Assembly: GCA_034440615.1 (NCBI GenBank)
Contig: JAOTOM010004019.1
Location: forward strand, 1-64,000
Direction: 5' to 3'
Source: Ashinkailepas kermadecensis
Lineage: Eukaryota > Arthropoda > Thecostraca > Neolepadidae
Length of the DNA: 64,000 nt
The first letter of the stretch is position 1. Every line of letters begins with the position of its first letter. Below, piece after piece: positions 32,460 through 45,009 of the stretch. The position numbers were made by a program, and so were the translations under genes. The notes beneath the pieces are model-generated. The model was not told the DNA's origin. It worked only from the letters and a program-made list of their open reading frames with translations, and ran no database searches.

Positions 32460-33530
32460 CAGTGACATACCGAATGGGGAGGGGAATTGTGCGAAGTTCC
32501 CTCGCCCCCCCGTCCTGATAGGTTGTGGGGCCCCCAAGAGTCCGCCAAGCTAAGGAAAAAAATGCGCTATGCTCCCTAAGAATTTCACTCGGTCGACCAA
32601 AAATCGCACCGGGGCTCAGAAAAATCACATTCGGGGCCCCCAAACGTAGCGCAGGGGCCCCGATAATGACGCTGGGGCCTCAAAAGTTTGCACCTGGGCC
32701 CCTGAAAATCACGTTGGGGCCGCAAACAAGTCGTGCCGGGATTCAAGAAAATCACGACGGGGGCCACAAACGGTCGGGCCGGGGCCTACTGAAAATCACG
32801 CCGAGACTGGGGTATTAAGAATTATCACCCGGGCCCCTGAAAATCACGCCAGAGGCCTGATAGGTCCCACCGGGGCTCTAAAAGTCTCGTTGAGATCACC
32901 CAACAAATGAAGCCGGGTGAATGAAAAACAGTCCGGACACGGAAAATCAATCTGGGATCTCAACAATAGCTCCAAAAGCCCACACAACTTGTTGGGCCCC
33001 CACAAACGTGTCGTAGCCACCGCAAGGGATCCCAACAAGTGACGACGGGGCCCCAAAAATCGCACTTGGACAAAAACAAATTCACGCCGCTTCTCTTGAA
33101 AATCTCACTGGGGCAAAACGTCGTGCCGGAGCCCCACAAGTTGCAGCTGGCTTCCCAAGTACCAATATATACCCGGAATGTCACCTTGCGGACGGAAAAA
33201 TTGCGTCAAGGATCCACAAAATAAGAAGTCGTCGGACGCCGGAAAAAAAACCTGTTCGGGCACCGGAAAAAACGCACCGAGAGCCAGAAAAATCGTACCG
33301 GGTTCCAAAAATAGCCTGCAGGGGGGCTTATAAAAATAGACTTCACCACAAAAACCACAAGGAGACTCCATCGAATCGACCAGAGCACCGGAAAATTAAG
33401 AATGGGTCCCGAAATAAAATTATCCGAAGGGCCTTTCTACTCTCGATCGTGCAATCTGCGGAAAAAACACGTTGAGCAGCCGCAGTGGCGTACTAAACGG
33501 AAAAATTCCCCTCCCTAACGTTAGGCACCA
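32460..33530. repeat. F-S-A array module, copy 2
   Basis: S (CAGTGACATACC, 32460) leads into a degenerate roughly 24-bp array (about 32530-33330; AAAATCACG, GGGGCC and CGGGGCC words). Then comes F (GAGACTCCATCGAATCG at 33362, with CACCGGAAAATTAAGAA) and a second S (CAGTGGCGTACT, 33483) without an array after it. Order here is S-A-F-S; at 14255 it is F-S-A. Confidence 0.7.
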
Positions 33531-33766
33531 AGGAAATACTTTCACCCATCGTCATTACCGTTCAGGTCTGCTGTGCTCTGATGCTTCATCAATGCCGGTG
33601 TGTTTTAGCCTGCATCGGATCGCTGAAGTATTTTTATTTAAGCCGGTGTGTGTTTGTTGGTGTGTGGAGTGAGGAGGAGGGTAACAGTGACGGTGACGGT
33701 GACGATAGATCCGAGCCTACTATATGGCACTGCAGTCGCATGCTATTAGTCAGAGTTGTTACGTTG

Positions 33767-33878
33767 GTGAGTTCGAGTCTCACCTGTCGCTACTCTTCGC
33801 CCGCGACCAATCGGCTTGAGAGATTGGCGACGCTATATGACACAACGGTCGACGTGTCGTAGAACCAATGACCAACCA
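33767..33878 (+). mobile_element. tRNA-derived SINE (family 1), 5'-truncated, copy a
   Basis: Retains the B-box region GAGTTCGAGTCTCACC, then GTCGCTACTCTTCGCCC, and the tail GTCGACGTGTCGTAGAACC. It is flanked by AGAGTTGTTACGTTG (33752-33766) and AGAGTTGTTATGTTG (33879-33893), a 15-bp target duplication with one mismatch. The tRNA-like 5' half is missing, as in 5'-truncated retroposition. Confidence 0.85.
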
Positions 33879-33893
33879 AGAGTTGTTATGTTG

Positions 33894-35079
33894 AAATGTA
33901 CTGAGCACTGCTCTTTTAATTATGTGACTTCACCAGTTATTGGGCGATTTTCCCCGTCGGTGAGGATGCTGAATAAACATAAACATACACATCGTCGAAT
34001 AAGAAATCAGAATTTCTGAGATCTGAAAATATAGTGGGCTAAATCCGATGAGTTTTTTTTTGGGGGGGGGTGTCTAGTGTTTTGGCACTTCGGCCCCCCC
34101 AATGTTTTTAAAAATCGACACCCCTGCCCTTACCCTTCCTATATATCTTTTGCTTCGGTGTATTTTATCAATCGGGTTAGTGACCTCCAGTAAATTGTGA
34201 ATCGCGTTGGACTCCCTGTTACCACATTTATCTGTTGGCATGGATAGTATCTGCATTAAGTACCTATCAGATTCTCGTTTTTTTTTGTTAGGGCCTCACC
34301 AGAAAAATAGTTCCCAATGTTCTGGATCTTTATATGGGACGCTGTATCACGCAGATTATTTGCGAACTGGCTGCGGGCGTTAGAGCGGCCTAAAAGGTGT
34401 GTGGGATGAGGGGCAGAGCCGATTTTTAGTCCAATCATTATCAGTCAACGTCATACGGTGAACGGTTAGATCCGAGAAAAACGGGGGGATATGGACCCCT
34501 ACTCCTCCCCTGTTCCTACGCCCATGAGACTGGCCACTACATGCGTAAATGGACCCTTTCAATAAATTGTAGTACATATCTGTAAGCTATTTCCTCACTG
34601 CCACGGTGTGCACTGCTTTCTGGCGCTTGTCTCAGCAGCTCCGAATGAGTTTTAGCCAGGGCCGATGCTCTGGCTCTGGCTCTGAACTCTAGTGACGCCT
34701 GTGTTGCCGTACATTTGCCGTGCACATCTGCCAGCAATCGAGTTGGACACGGGGAGCCAACCGTGATCACGTGGTCGAGACGTGATGGCCTGGCGCCGTC
34801 CGGATAATCTCTGCATTCTGAGCAGATTTGGACGTTCGATGGGCGTGTTTGTTTTCGGCTCCGGTCGAGTCGGCCCGACGGCCGCTCTTGGCCGCGTATC
34901 TGTGTCGGAACTGGCCCGACGGCGTATCTTTATGGTGACGCTGATTGGAGCCGCCCCTCGTCTCTGCCCGTAGCCGCAGGTGGCGCCACAGGTCAAGGTC
35001 GGGTGGATTATGCGGCCCCACCGCCTGCTCGGATCCTGACTAAGACGATTGGGCTCTGGTCCAAGAGCAAGCACTCCCC
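33894..35079. other. Spacer with R1-like terminus
   Basis: 34045-34126 is an inverted, diverged R1-type end (CCCCCCCAATG ... AAAATCGACACCCCTG). A C-rich segment at 34480-34525 ending CCTACGCCCATGAG may be another TIR-element end. Antisense frames at 34652-35086 carry no recognisable domain. Confidence 0.45.
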
Positions 35080-35350
35080 TAACCAATGACGAGCGGGCTT
35101 CAAACCAAGCTCCAATTTATGACGAGCGGATTCCAAGCCAAGGATGAGCAGTTCCTGAGCTAAAGACGAGCTGACTTCAAACCAAGTACGAGCAGACCGC
35201 GACTCGGACTGACGGATCTTGGACCAACGTAATGCGAACTCAGAACCAAGGATGAGCGGACTTCAAGGTGACTACGAGTGATGTCGAAACGGCGATGCTA
35301 GGATTGATGCGATGCGATGCCCCAGCGCCAGATGCTAGGATTCCAGCTGG
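35080..35350. repeat. Degenerate tandem array, about 24-bp period
   Basis: Variants of GACGAGCGGACTTCAAACC AAG recur (GATGAGCAG, ACGAGCTGACTTC, GATGAGCGGACTTC, GACGAGCGGATTTC). Units are strongly diverged. Confidence 0.7.
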
Positions 35351-35589
35351 GACGAGCGGATTTCAACAGGAAAAAAAACATAACATAAAAACATAAAAAA
35401 ACAGACCCAACAGAAGTGAGCTGTTGCAGGTACGTAGCCGGGGGGGTGCGGCGTGGGTGGTCGCCCCTCCTTAGTCTGCTACGGGCCGCGCCAGGGGCGT
35501 ACGTACATACGTAATTGTCTACGTGGTCGCCGTGGCGAAGATAGAAAGGCCAGCAGCACTTGTCTTGGCCGCCGATGCTGTTGTCGGGC

Positions 35590-35905
35590 CCCGAAGAGCG
35601 TCTCCGAGCCCTTTCCAATGCTTGCGGGCCCTTGCGAACGTCTGCGGATCCATACGAAACTCAGCTGGCCCTTATGGACGTCTATGGGCCTGTACGAAAG
35701 TCGATGTGTCCTCATGAGCGTGGTACGCACCCTTGCGAACGTCTGTGAACACTTACCAACGTCTACGGGTCCTTACGGACATCTGCAGGCCCTTACGAAC
35801 ATCTACGGGCGCTTGCAGGCTCATGCGAACCCTTACGAACGTCTTCAGGCTCTAACTAACTTCTATAGGCCCTTACGAACGCCTGAGGGCCATTGTGAAC
35901 GTCTA
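35590..35905. repeat. Degenerate tandem array, about 24-bp period
   Basis: Variants of GGCCCTTACGAACGTCTACG recur about a dozen times up to the start of the 68-bp satellite. The period is a multiple of three, so frames stay open (RLRALTNVYG-type peptides). Confidence 0.8.
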
Positions 35906-35924
35906 CGTGAGGAGGACCCCTGAG

Positions 35925-37130
35925 GAGTCAGAGCCGGCTGTGGGTAGTTGTTACGGCAGGTTGTCCGGCGTCACGTGGGGAGGACCCCTGTGGAGTCAGA
36001 GCCGGCTGTGGGCAGTTGTTACGGCAGGTTGTCCGGCGTCACGTGGGGAGGACCCCTGTGGAGTCAGAGCCGGCTGTGGGCAGTTGTTACGGCAGGTTGT
36101 CCGGCGTCACGTGGGGAGTACCCCTGTGGAGTCAGAGCCGGCTGTGGGTAGTTGTTACGGCAGGTTGTCCGGCGTCACGTGGGGAGGACCCCTGTGGAGT
36201 CAGAGCCGGCTGTGGGCAGTTGTTACGGCAGGTTGTCCGGCGTCACGTGGGGAGGACCCCTGTGGAGTCAGAGCCGGCTGTGGGCAGTTGTTACGGCAGG
36301 TTGTCCGGCGTCACGTGGGGAGTACCCCTGTGGAGTCAGAGCCGGCTGTGGGCAGTTGTTACGGCAGGTTGTCCGGCGTCACGTGGGGAGGACCCCTGTG
36401 GAGTCAGAGCCGGCTGTGGGCAGTTGTTACGGCAGGTTGTCCGGCGTCACGTGGGGAGGACCCCTGTGGAGTCAGAGCCGGCTGTGGGTAGTTGTTACGG
36501 CAGGTTGTCCGGCGTCACGTGGGGAGGACCCCTGTGGAGTCAGAGCCGGCTGTGGGTAGTTGTTACGGCAGGTTGTCCGGCGTCACGTGGGGAGGTACCC
36601 CTGTGGAGTCAGAGCCGGCTGTGGACAGTTGTTACGGCAGGTTGTCCGGCGTCACGTGGGGAGTACCCCTGTGGAGTCAGAGCCGGCTGTGGGCAGTTGT
36701 TACGGCAGGTTGTCCGTCGTCACGTGGGGAGGACCCCTGTGGAGTCAGAGCCGGCTGTGGGTAGTTGTTACGGCAGGTTGTCCGGCGTCACGTGGGGAGG
36801 ACCCCTGTGGAGTCAGAGCCGGCTGTGGGTAGTTGTTACGGCAGGTTGTCCGGCGTCACGTGGGGAGGACCCCTGTGGAGTCAGAGCCGGCTGTGGGCAG
36901 TTGTTACGGCAGGTTGTCCGGCGTCACGTGGGGAGGACCCCTGTGGAGTCAGAGCCGGCTGTGGGTAGTTGTTACGGCAGGTTGTCCGGCGTCACGTGGG
37001 GAGGACCCCTGAGGAGTCAGAGCCGGCTGTGGACAGTTGTTACGGCAGGTTGTCCGGCGTCACGTGGGGAGGACCCCTGTGGAGTCAGAACCGGCTGTGG
37101 ACAGTTGTTACGACAGGTTGTCCGGCGTCA
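35925..37130. repeat. Satellite, 68-bp unit, about 17-18 copies
   Basis: The unit contains AGTTGTTACGGCAGGTTGTC, CGGCGTCACGTGGGGAGGAC and CCCTGTGGAGTCAGAGCCGG, ending CTGTGGGC. Copies are nearly identical; the main variants are GGAC/GTAC, GGGCAG/GGGTAG/GGACAG. This is far more homogeneous than the adjoining array, so it expanded or was homogenised recently. Each unit has one CACGTG palindrome. The 384-codon and related frames are array by-products: 68 is not a multiple of three, so the peptide cycles through three phases. Confidence 0.96.
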
Positions 37131-37139
37131 CGCGTTTAA

Positions 37140-40100
37140 TCAGAGGCCACACCTGACGGCCGGAATTTAGGAACGCCGAATGGCCACAGGGATAGATGCC
37201 TGCATATCGGGATCCCAGAAAGAGAAGCCCAAATTGCTGAATTTGGGTAGGCCAAATCCCGTAGAGATTGATTGTATGCCTATTGTATGCCTAGCGCGGC
37301 GTAAAATATGACCATAGTCGTCGAGACGCCCTAAAATCGAAGTAAATAACTAACTTTTACGGGTGATAGATTATTGTGGCATTCATGATCGTAAGGTTGC
37401 ATACCAGTTGAAGACGATATTATATAACTGTATCGAACAATTGTTGGGAGTTCTGATGTCCACATGGCAAACAATCTATCTTATTGTGTATCCTAAATTC
37501 ACACAGCTTGCAGAATATAGGCCCGGGAGAAACCCACAGCAAACTTGACGGTCGTTGCCACTCGGGCCAGAAATGCCCATGTTTTGGATGAATCGCATGC
37601 TTCCGCATATTTGATTCTGAAATCGGTTACTCGAAACATACTCTTTTGTTTAGGTGAGTGCAAAATTCTGAGGGAAATACCAAAGGCAGATCGTGTCATG
37701 CCGTTTCTGCACCCACCTGCAGACTAAAATGGTCTTTTATCCGCTGGTGAACATCGATGACGTGTGCGAGTCTCGTGTCGAACCTGACTGGCAAGTTCGT
37801 GTATGAATATCACCTGGCGGTATTTCATCGGGACACTTGGACATGCGGTTCGTAGTTGCTATGGTGACGGCAGGCACCATCGCTGAGAGCACTACAATGG
37901 TGTTTTCCAGTTGACCGTACTTCAATGCGCCGCTGTACCACATTTCCATCCATTATGAAGTATAATTATGTTCACGGTGGTGGCGTTTGACAAGTCGTAG
38001 GACAGATGACGATCCACCCCAGCGGCTCCAGTCCACCTCCCCCCCCCCCCCACGTGTCCAGCCCTTCGCGTTGGTTCGGTGCAAACACAAATCAACCCAA
38101 AGCGGTCGGAAAACATGCGATGCAGGACGTGGTTAATACCCGGTGAGTTTGTCACGCGTGTTGGCTGTATGCCGTTGCGAAGGTCGTGTGGCAGCCGGTG
38201 TGTCTTCGTGCTGCGCCAGATGGACCCGTGCGGCTCCCAGGTCAGCCGGCTAGTCCTGAAGCGGAGCTGCGCACTGGACAGCCCCACCAGCAGGTACACG
38301 AGGGACGCGTCAAACTTTTGAAGAAGACATTGTCATTCTCCGAAATGTTCTTTACACGTTCCGGATGCGTGACTGTTTTTTTCCTGCCAAGCATACCCGG
38401 CTGAAATATGGTAGGAAATGTAGTGAAAGCTGGCTGGTGGTCAATCGAGAGAACACGTTTGAGAGCTGAACAATCAAACGAAAAGATAAGAAAAGGACGT
38501 TCGCAGAATCGTTGCGAGGTCAGATGTGCCTTGCCGATGAGAATGTGAAATGACAATGATTACATAGCGAATATGTCATTTCGACTTCCGTCGTTGATTG
38601 TCTCCTGCTTCAGCCATCATTCCCACGGCTGTTATTTGCCGGCATATTCAACAGCATGGTGCCGTCCTTACATAGCGCTCCATGTTGGCGTGCTTGGGGT
38701 GTGCGCACGAAGCAATCCACCTACCGTTCTGTGGTGTGCATAATGTTGGAGGATGCATAACTTAGTCATAAAGTCGCGAAATGTTTTGAGCCGCAAGGAC
38801 CCATCTGGGTTTTACCTATAACGGGAACAGACTATAAGACCAGACAAAAAGATATTGAAACACCCTAATCAATATTATATCACGATTTCTAAAGAAACTA
38901 TCTTCTCCATTGTGCTACGGTGGCCAGTGTAATCAGCATCACATACCCGATGGAAGGTGCTGAATCCCCTGCTACGCACACCTGTTTCTAGCACAATTAT
39001 CCATTTATTAGCATGGTCCAAGACCTACTCTATCCACCCAAAATCCAATCTCCCAGTGTACATCCTGCATTCAGGTATCAAAGTAAGTGTATTGATTATA
39101 ATACAGAGTCGGAGATACTCCTGCGAGTAGTCGACCACAAACGGAACCGTCAGTGAAGCACTTTATGGCATTAGAATACCGGACTCTCCCTTCCTGGTAC
39201 GAATTCCTGTGTGCCACCATCTCCTACTTCCCGTCCTATTTCTATTTGTTTCTGAACAGAAGAGCTTCAGAGCTTTGATGTTTTTCTTACTGTAATCGAG
39301 AAGTACTCTTCACGGAAAAAAGTTCGCCACGTCGAGCATGGACGCCCATCATGGCACTGGAAATGAATACTTCACCTGCGACAGATTGAGTGAGCGAGTT
39401 TTTGTTCTTGTGAGATTCCTGGTTGCAGTCGGAGCCCGAGTCGGAGTGGCAGTCGGGGCCGCATGCCGAAGTGGCGTGGGCAGTTGAAGCGGCTGATTTC
39501 CATGTGCTTCCGCTGGTGAAGATCACAGAGTGGACCCTGTATCACTTCGCCGATGGTGGGTAGCTTTGTGCTGGCGAATTCCAAGCGGTATTTACAACCG
39601 GCAGCCTTGGCACGAACAACGTTGATTTTCTAAGCATTCGATAAATCGGGTACTTCGCGGATGGTGATTCATCACGCCGGCTAAAAGACTTTCTCCCATT
39701 GGCCGATATGATGTGATGCTGAGTTGCGGTGGCTGAATGCGAGGCGATGTTCTCGGTAATCTTCACCGCATTCTCCGACACTGACCGAGTGGTCGTCGGT
39801 GAACGTGGGCACGCCGGCCTAAGCCAGTTTATATGTGACTCATATCGCGTGGGTGACGTCACCTGCCGCCATGGAACGTGCTGACCTTGAGCTCTCGCGG
39901 TAAGAAGGTTGAATCATACTTTGTTCACGGATTGCAGAAGCGATGGCGAACTGTACCGTGTCGTCGAATATCTGTCTAAAAGTAGATTTTTGTCAGATCA
40001 GAACAACTCTTTTAAAGTTCTAGACGGGATTTCTCAAACGCGAGCCTCCGAAGTGAACGTTTATGACGTCGGCAAATTGCTAAAATCCGACCATTAGCTT

Positions 40101-41205
40101 GCCTTCTTGTCATGCTGCCCCTGTGCCTGCTTATAAGCACCCAACGGTACTTTGTATTGGTCCAGCAACGACCCTGTGAGCCGTGTGTGAAGCTTGGGTA
40201 AGAGTTTAAGAACATGATTATGTCTCGGATGAAGCTGGGGCGGGTCAAATTAATACACCATCAGTGGTGCAGCTAGGTATTTCTTAAGAGGGTGACCCCG
40301 CAATGAAATGTCACCGCGAGACCGCCTTCTGGCGCGGCAAAAAATGTATCGCTTCACGTGGTGAAAATCCGCACTTTTTTGTAACCTTGACTTTTTTTTT
40401 GCTCCGGCTATGCCTCTACACCATGCCTGAAAAGTGGGGTTTGCAGCCATAACAATGGCGCTTCTGTCATGGCGGCTAAAACTTTCAGGTCAAACCTACG
40501 TTTTCATGGTCATCAATCAGCTGCATTTGGTTCTCGATGTTAGTTCAAAGAAGGGTGAGTTCCCAGCTCGTGTTACGTAAAAGCGAGCTTCTCATGCCAT
40601 ATAAATCGTTCTGCTTATTTTTCAACTCCGGTGTCCACACTGCTGTTCTAGCCGATTATAGCTATCAGGCTGAGCCAAACCAGCTGACAGATATGCTGAG
40701 AGTGCCTCTGATCTCCCACCAAATCCTTAAAAAACGTATCAGCCTACGATTCGGGAAGATCGAAATGAACAGAATAACATCGCCGAATTTAATTACTAAA
40801 TTTCGTGGTTAGTTATTTTTATCTCAGAATGAAAATAGGTAGCCGCTCTTGGCCTCAGAATAGAGATGCTCGTAGTTCGCTCAGAATGGAGACCTTGATC
40901 TCAGAATGGAGATAGTTACCTGGTATTGGCCTTGGAAGGGAGACGACGTGCAGCTTATACCTCGATCTTCTCCAAGACTATCTGTAGCTGGCTATGTGGG
41001 TGACTCTTGTCATTAATAATGACGGTGAGAAGATCCTCGTTCTTAGTACCAAGAGAACATTATTGTGAGAACGCTGGCGGCGAAACCACTGGGGCACCAG
41101 AGCACTATGCCTGCCACCCACACCATCCCAGTGCGCCAACAACGCCCTGCCCCCCCCCCACGCACATCTTCAGATCGGACGGCCCCTCGCGCTGATGCAG
41201 CCCGT
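37140..41205. other. About 4 kb without a recognisable gene
   Basis: Frames of 60-125 codons occur on both strands (for example 37922-38299 antisense and 39542-39862 antisense) without recognisable domains. CTCAGAATGGAGAT-like strings recur four times at 40822-40925. 40258-40300 (CAGTGGTGCAGCTAGG) resembles a hAT-type terminus. Confidence 0.35.
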
Positions 41206-41209
41206 CGGA

Positions 41210-41420
41210 GCTGATTAGTCAGGGCTTGGGATCTGATCAGTTAGGGCTTCGGATCTGATCAGTTAGGGCTTAGGATCTGATCAGTTAGGGCTTCGGATTT
41301 GATCAGTCAGGCTGTCGGACCACATCGGTTAGGCTGTCGGACCACATCAGTCAAGCTGTCGGACCTCATCAGTCAAGCTGTCGGGATCGCATCAGTCAAA
41401 CTGTCGGATCTTGGCTGGAT
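41210..41420. repeat. Tandem repeat, about 22-bp unit, two subtypes
   Basis: About five units of TTAGGGCTTCGGATCTGATCAG type are followed by about four of GCTGTCGGACCACATCAGTC type. The shared skeleton is TCGGA--TSATCAGT. Confidence 0.85.
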
Positions 41421-41587
41421 TCGCCGACATAGCCGAGCGTTAGTGACAAAGGTTACGAATTTATCACGCGGACTTCTCGTCTGATGCCGCTGTACGTTCG
41501 GCGTGCGCCAATGGTGGGGTTTCATCCCTCCTCTCCCTTAACCTCCGGACAACTGTCAGTGGGAGAGGGTGGGGTGGGGGGCTGGCG

Positions 41588-41757
41588 GTGGTGGTGGTGG
41601 TGGTTATTAGTTTTACGACACGTCGACGGTTGAGTCATGTAGCGTCGCCAATCTCTCACGCCGATTGGTCGCGGGCGAAGAGTAGCGACAGGCGAGACTC
41701 GAACCCACAATCTTTCGATTGTGAGTCGGGCAACTTACCCCTAGACTACTCGTCCCC
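41588..41757 (-). mobile_element. tRNA-derived SINE (family 1), copy b
   Basis: In antisense it begins GGGGACGAGTAGTCTAGGGG (A-box region), has the B-box GTGGGTTCGAGTC, then the family body and the tail TCGACGTGTCGTAAAAC. Flanks carry the 15-bp duplication GGTGGGGGGCTGGCG at 41573-41587 and 41758-41772. Confidence 0.88.
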
Positions 41758-42059
41758 GGTGGGGGGCTGGCGTGAACACGGGCATCGGCAGCAGACGTCA
41801 ATGTGACAACCTACTTTAATGCTTGAATGTTCTGATGCCATGGGCTGCACCACGGATTTGGATATTGTATTAGCAATGCGCTATCCCAAAATTAAAAGGG
41901 CACCGTGTCGGTTTAAAAAAAAAATATTGGGCATGTTACACACTCAGAATCTAACTGAACCAGAATCTAACTGCATCTTCGCTAAAGCAAAATGGAACAT
42001 AACACACGTAATAGGAACGAATCAAGTGCCTAAATCTCGTACCGCACGCTTAAGGCGGG

Positions 42060-42790
42060 TCACACTCAGCTGACGAACCTCCATAGGGAGGGTGTTGCAG
42101 AGTGCCACACTGTAATCAAAGCGACGCTTGTCAGCCTCACACCTCACGCGTGGCAGCGGCATATCAGTGTCCCGGCCGGTGTTACGGGAGCCGAGTTCGA
42201 TATTTTCCTCGAGGTGAAAGGCAAGAGGCAGTGGTTCGCCGGTAGATATTTTTTGTGTGTACAGTTGAGAGAGTGCTGTTGGTACAGTTGATAGACAGTG
42301 GGTCAGCCTAGTTCATCTGGCACATCCGTTATATGATCGAATTTGCACCTGCCTGAGATGACACGCAAAGCAAAATTTATAATTTTTTGGAGATGATTCT
42401 TGTTTTTCTGGGAGCAATTGCCAAAGACAACCAAACAGTAACGGACACGGCAAATGACCAGGGCGTTAACAATAATTGAAAGTAGGCTCGGGGGATGCAG
42501 TGGCGTGCGTGGGACAGCCAGATGAGGATTCCGTTGCACTTTTTGGCGAGGGCAGAGACATGAGCGTCCCATGTGAGATGCTTGTCGAAAAGCACGCTAA
42601 GGTTCCTCGCTGTGGAACGCTCAGGGACTGGGTCCTCCCTGAATTTGATGGTGATGGAGGTCATTTCGAGCACTGAACGAGACCTAAAGGCAATGAGACA
42701 ATAAATTCAGTTTCGTGATATTTAGTGTAAAACCATGATAAAGAAACCAATGGTCTACATCACCAAGAGCAAGTTCTAACAATGATAGGG
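42060..42790 (-). mobile_element. Non-LTR retrotransposon relic, RT C-terminal part
   Basis: Reading antisense, frames give DHWFLYHGFTLNITK, then LFDKHLTWDAHVSALAKKC, then ICRVRYCLVVFGNC and FALRVISGRCKFDHI, then LCNTLPMEVRQL near 42075. These follow each other as the connection and C-terminal region of a CR1/L2-group reverse transcriptase, with at least two frameshifts. The catalytic box is absent. The sequence differs from the 58-62 kb LINE, so it is a separate family. Its C-rich right side (42840-42935) may be an unrelated repeat end. Confidence 0.75.
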
Positions 42791-42935
42791 GTAGGGGGAG
42801 AGGTTTTAGGTCGATTTTTGCATGCAACGCCATAGTCGTCATTAATTCCACGAAGTTTGTGGGGACGTTTCCTCTCCCCTCCCCCCCCCCTCCCTCCCTC
42901 CCCTGCCCTCCCACTATGGCGACGCCAATGGTGAC

Positions 42936-43680
42936 GGCCCACTCAACAATGTGCCCTTTCGGCTAAGTCCGAATAAGCACCGGACTCAATCTGATGCGGA
43001 GTGCGTTTATATCGGCTGTGGTTGCCTGCCAACGGAAACACGTGACTGGCTCGGGGTCAAGAATTAATGGAGATTGAAGATGCTCTTGGCCGTTTTCTCG
43101 AACGACCAGCGCTAATTCGTGCCTGCTGGTTCCTGGTAGACAGGGTGGCGTTGTTGTTAGTGTTGGTAGCCACCTCAGGTCATCAGGCCTCCACAACTCA
43201 GGGATGTGCCTGATGGAAGTGGATTGAGGATGATCAGCGTGGGCTAGAAGCGCGTTCGTTGGAATATTCGGCTCTGCATACAATGTGACGAACATTGAGA
43301 CTAATTCTTATTCACAAAGTAGTGTTACCAGACTTCAGTTACCTATTCGTGTATTCACATAGCTCGTCAACAGAATATGAGTCTCACTAATAGACGACGT
43401 CACTAGTGTCAATAAAGTTAACACCAAGTCGCACTCGCACAACAAATAGGGGCAGGGAACACGCAAATGATGGAGAACTTCGGAAGCGGTTCGATTAGCT
43501 TATCGCAAAAGTCACCTTTCTGACACTTCGATACGGGAAATGTATTAGTTAGTGCAACTTACTTCTCGTACGCACCCATGTGGTCAGAAAATATATCAGT
43601 ATCACTATTGACATGATACAGTCATTCACGACCCGAGGAATACGAACAAAAAACAATGTATCTGACGTTGTTCACACGCT
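42936..43680. other. Unannotated spacer
   Basis: No recognisable gene or repeat. Confidence 0.35.
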
Positions 43681-43685
43681 TTCAC

Positions 43686-43785
43686 GCGACAGAGAACAGC
43701 TGTCGCCTGCTGAACACAGACCAGTTGTCGCCCGCTAAACAGAGAACAGCTGTCGCCCACGGGACAGAGATCAGCTGTCGACGCG
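43686..43785. repeat. Tandem repeat, about 30-bp unit, 3-4 copies
   Basis: Repeated ACAGAGAACAGCTGTCGCC followed by YGCTRAAC or CACGGG. Confidence 0.8.
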
Positions 43786-44577
43786 GGTCGCCCGAGGCCG
43801 TACGTGCAGCAAAAAACAACTCAGCTGAGCTGGCCAGTCAACTCTGTCCGCAAACACGTTTCTAATACAAGGTCGTGCTGTACTATCCATGTCGAAAGTT
43901 GAATGAGGTTGAAGTACTGATCAAGGCACCGATTTGAAATATAATTCGTTGAGTTGGAAATGCCATTTTTCATCCTGATGAGGAATTTATGTTCAACTCG
44001 ATTGTGGAGCATCTATCCCTATTTTATTTGAACCTCTTGGAATGGGCCAGCCTAGCCCGAACCGAGCTGAATCAGACGGAAGTAAGCCCGACAGCAGATG
44101 ACATCATCTCGTGCCGTCTGCTGCCACCGTTACACGTTGTAATGTCATCCTGGACGGCCTCCGATCTGTTGTAATGTCCCGCTCCAGGTCCAGCAGGTGG
44201 GCGTTTCCACCTGGGATTGATTGACTGGTTACCACCGATGCGCAGTGCAGTGCATTGCGTGTTTCACGCAGATCCACATTTGTGTTTCTTCGCATCGATT
44301 TTCCGACATGCTCTGCAGGACGTGTTTGTTTTCCTTCAGCGATTGCTTGCCGTCCGCCCAGCAGCAGCCGCTTGAGTGGTGAGCGTCGGGCGCCATTTCT
44401 ACGAGTGTCGAATGACGGCGCGGCTGCCATAACATCGATGGTGTGACTGTGTCGCGTCGCGTTATTAATGACACCGCGACTGATCTGGCGGGTTTGTGAC
44501 GATGTGTGGCGTCGCCGTGGCGGCACCGCTGGGGCTGGGTGGACCACGCCGTGTGACGCCGACACAGAAGTCATGCG

Positions 44578-44985
44578 ACCTGTGACGCTGTTGACATTCC
44601 CCGCTATCCAGTGTCACATGTGACGCCAGCACGGAGGCTAGCGTGACGTGTGACGCTGTTGACATTCCCCGCTGTCCATTGTCACATGTGACGCCAGTAC
44701 GGAGGCTAGCATGACCTGTGACGCTGTTGACATTCCCCGCTGTCCATTGTCACATGTGACGCCAGTACGGAGGCCAGCATGACCTGTGACGCTGTTGACA
44801 TTCCCCGCTGTCCATTGTCACATGTGACGCCAGTACGGAGGCCAGCATGACCTGTGACGCTGTTGACATTCCCCGATATCCATTGTCACATGTGACGCCG
44901 GCACGAAAGCTAGCGTGACGTGTAATGGCATTGAAGTAACACCACTGCTGAACATCAAATGTGACGCCAACACAGATGTCGGCGT
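44578..44985. repeat. Tandem repeat, 68-bp unit, about five copies plus decayed end
   Basis: Unit starts fall at 44578, 44646, 44714, 44782 and 44850, exactly 68 bp apart. Each contains GACGCTGTTGACATTCCCCG and TTGTCACATGTGACGCC. The latter holds a perfect 12-bp palindrome, GTCACATGTGAC. It is unrelated in sequence to the other 68-bp satellite at 35.9 kb. Confidence 0.93.
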
Positions 44986-45009
44986 GAATTGTGACGTGAT
45001 TGAGTCGAC

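Noticed and set aside
35895..37170. Frames up to 384 codons with CYGRLSGVTWG-type repeats
   Set aside because: Direct translation of the 68-bp satellite; the peptide cycles because 68 is not a multiple of three.
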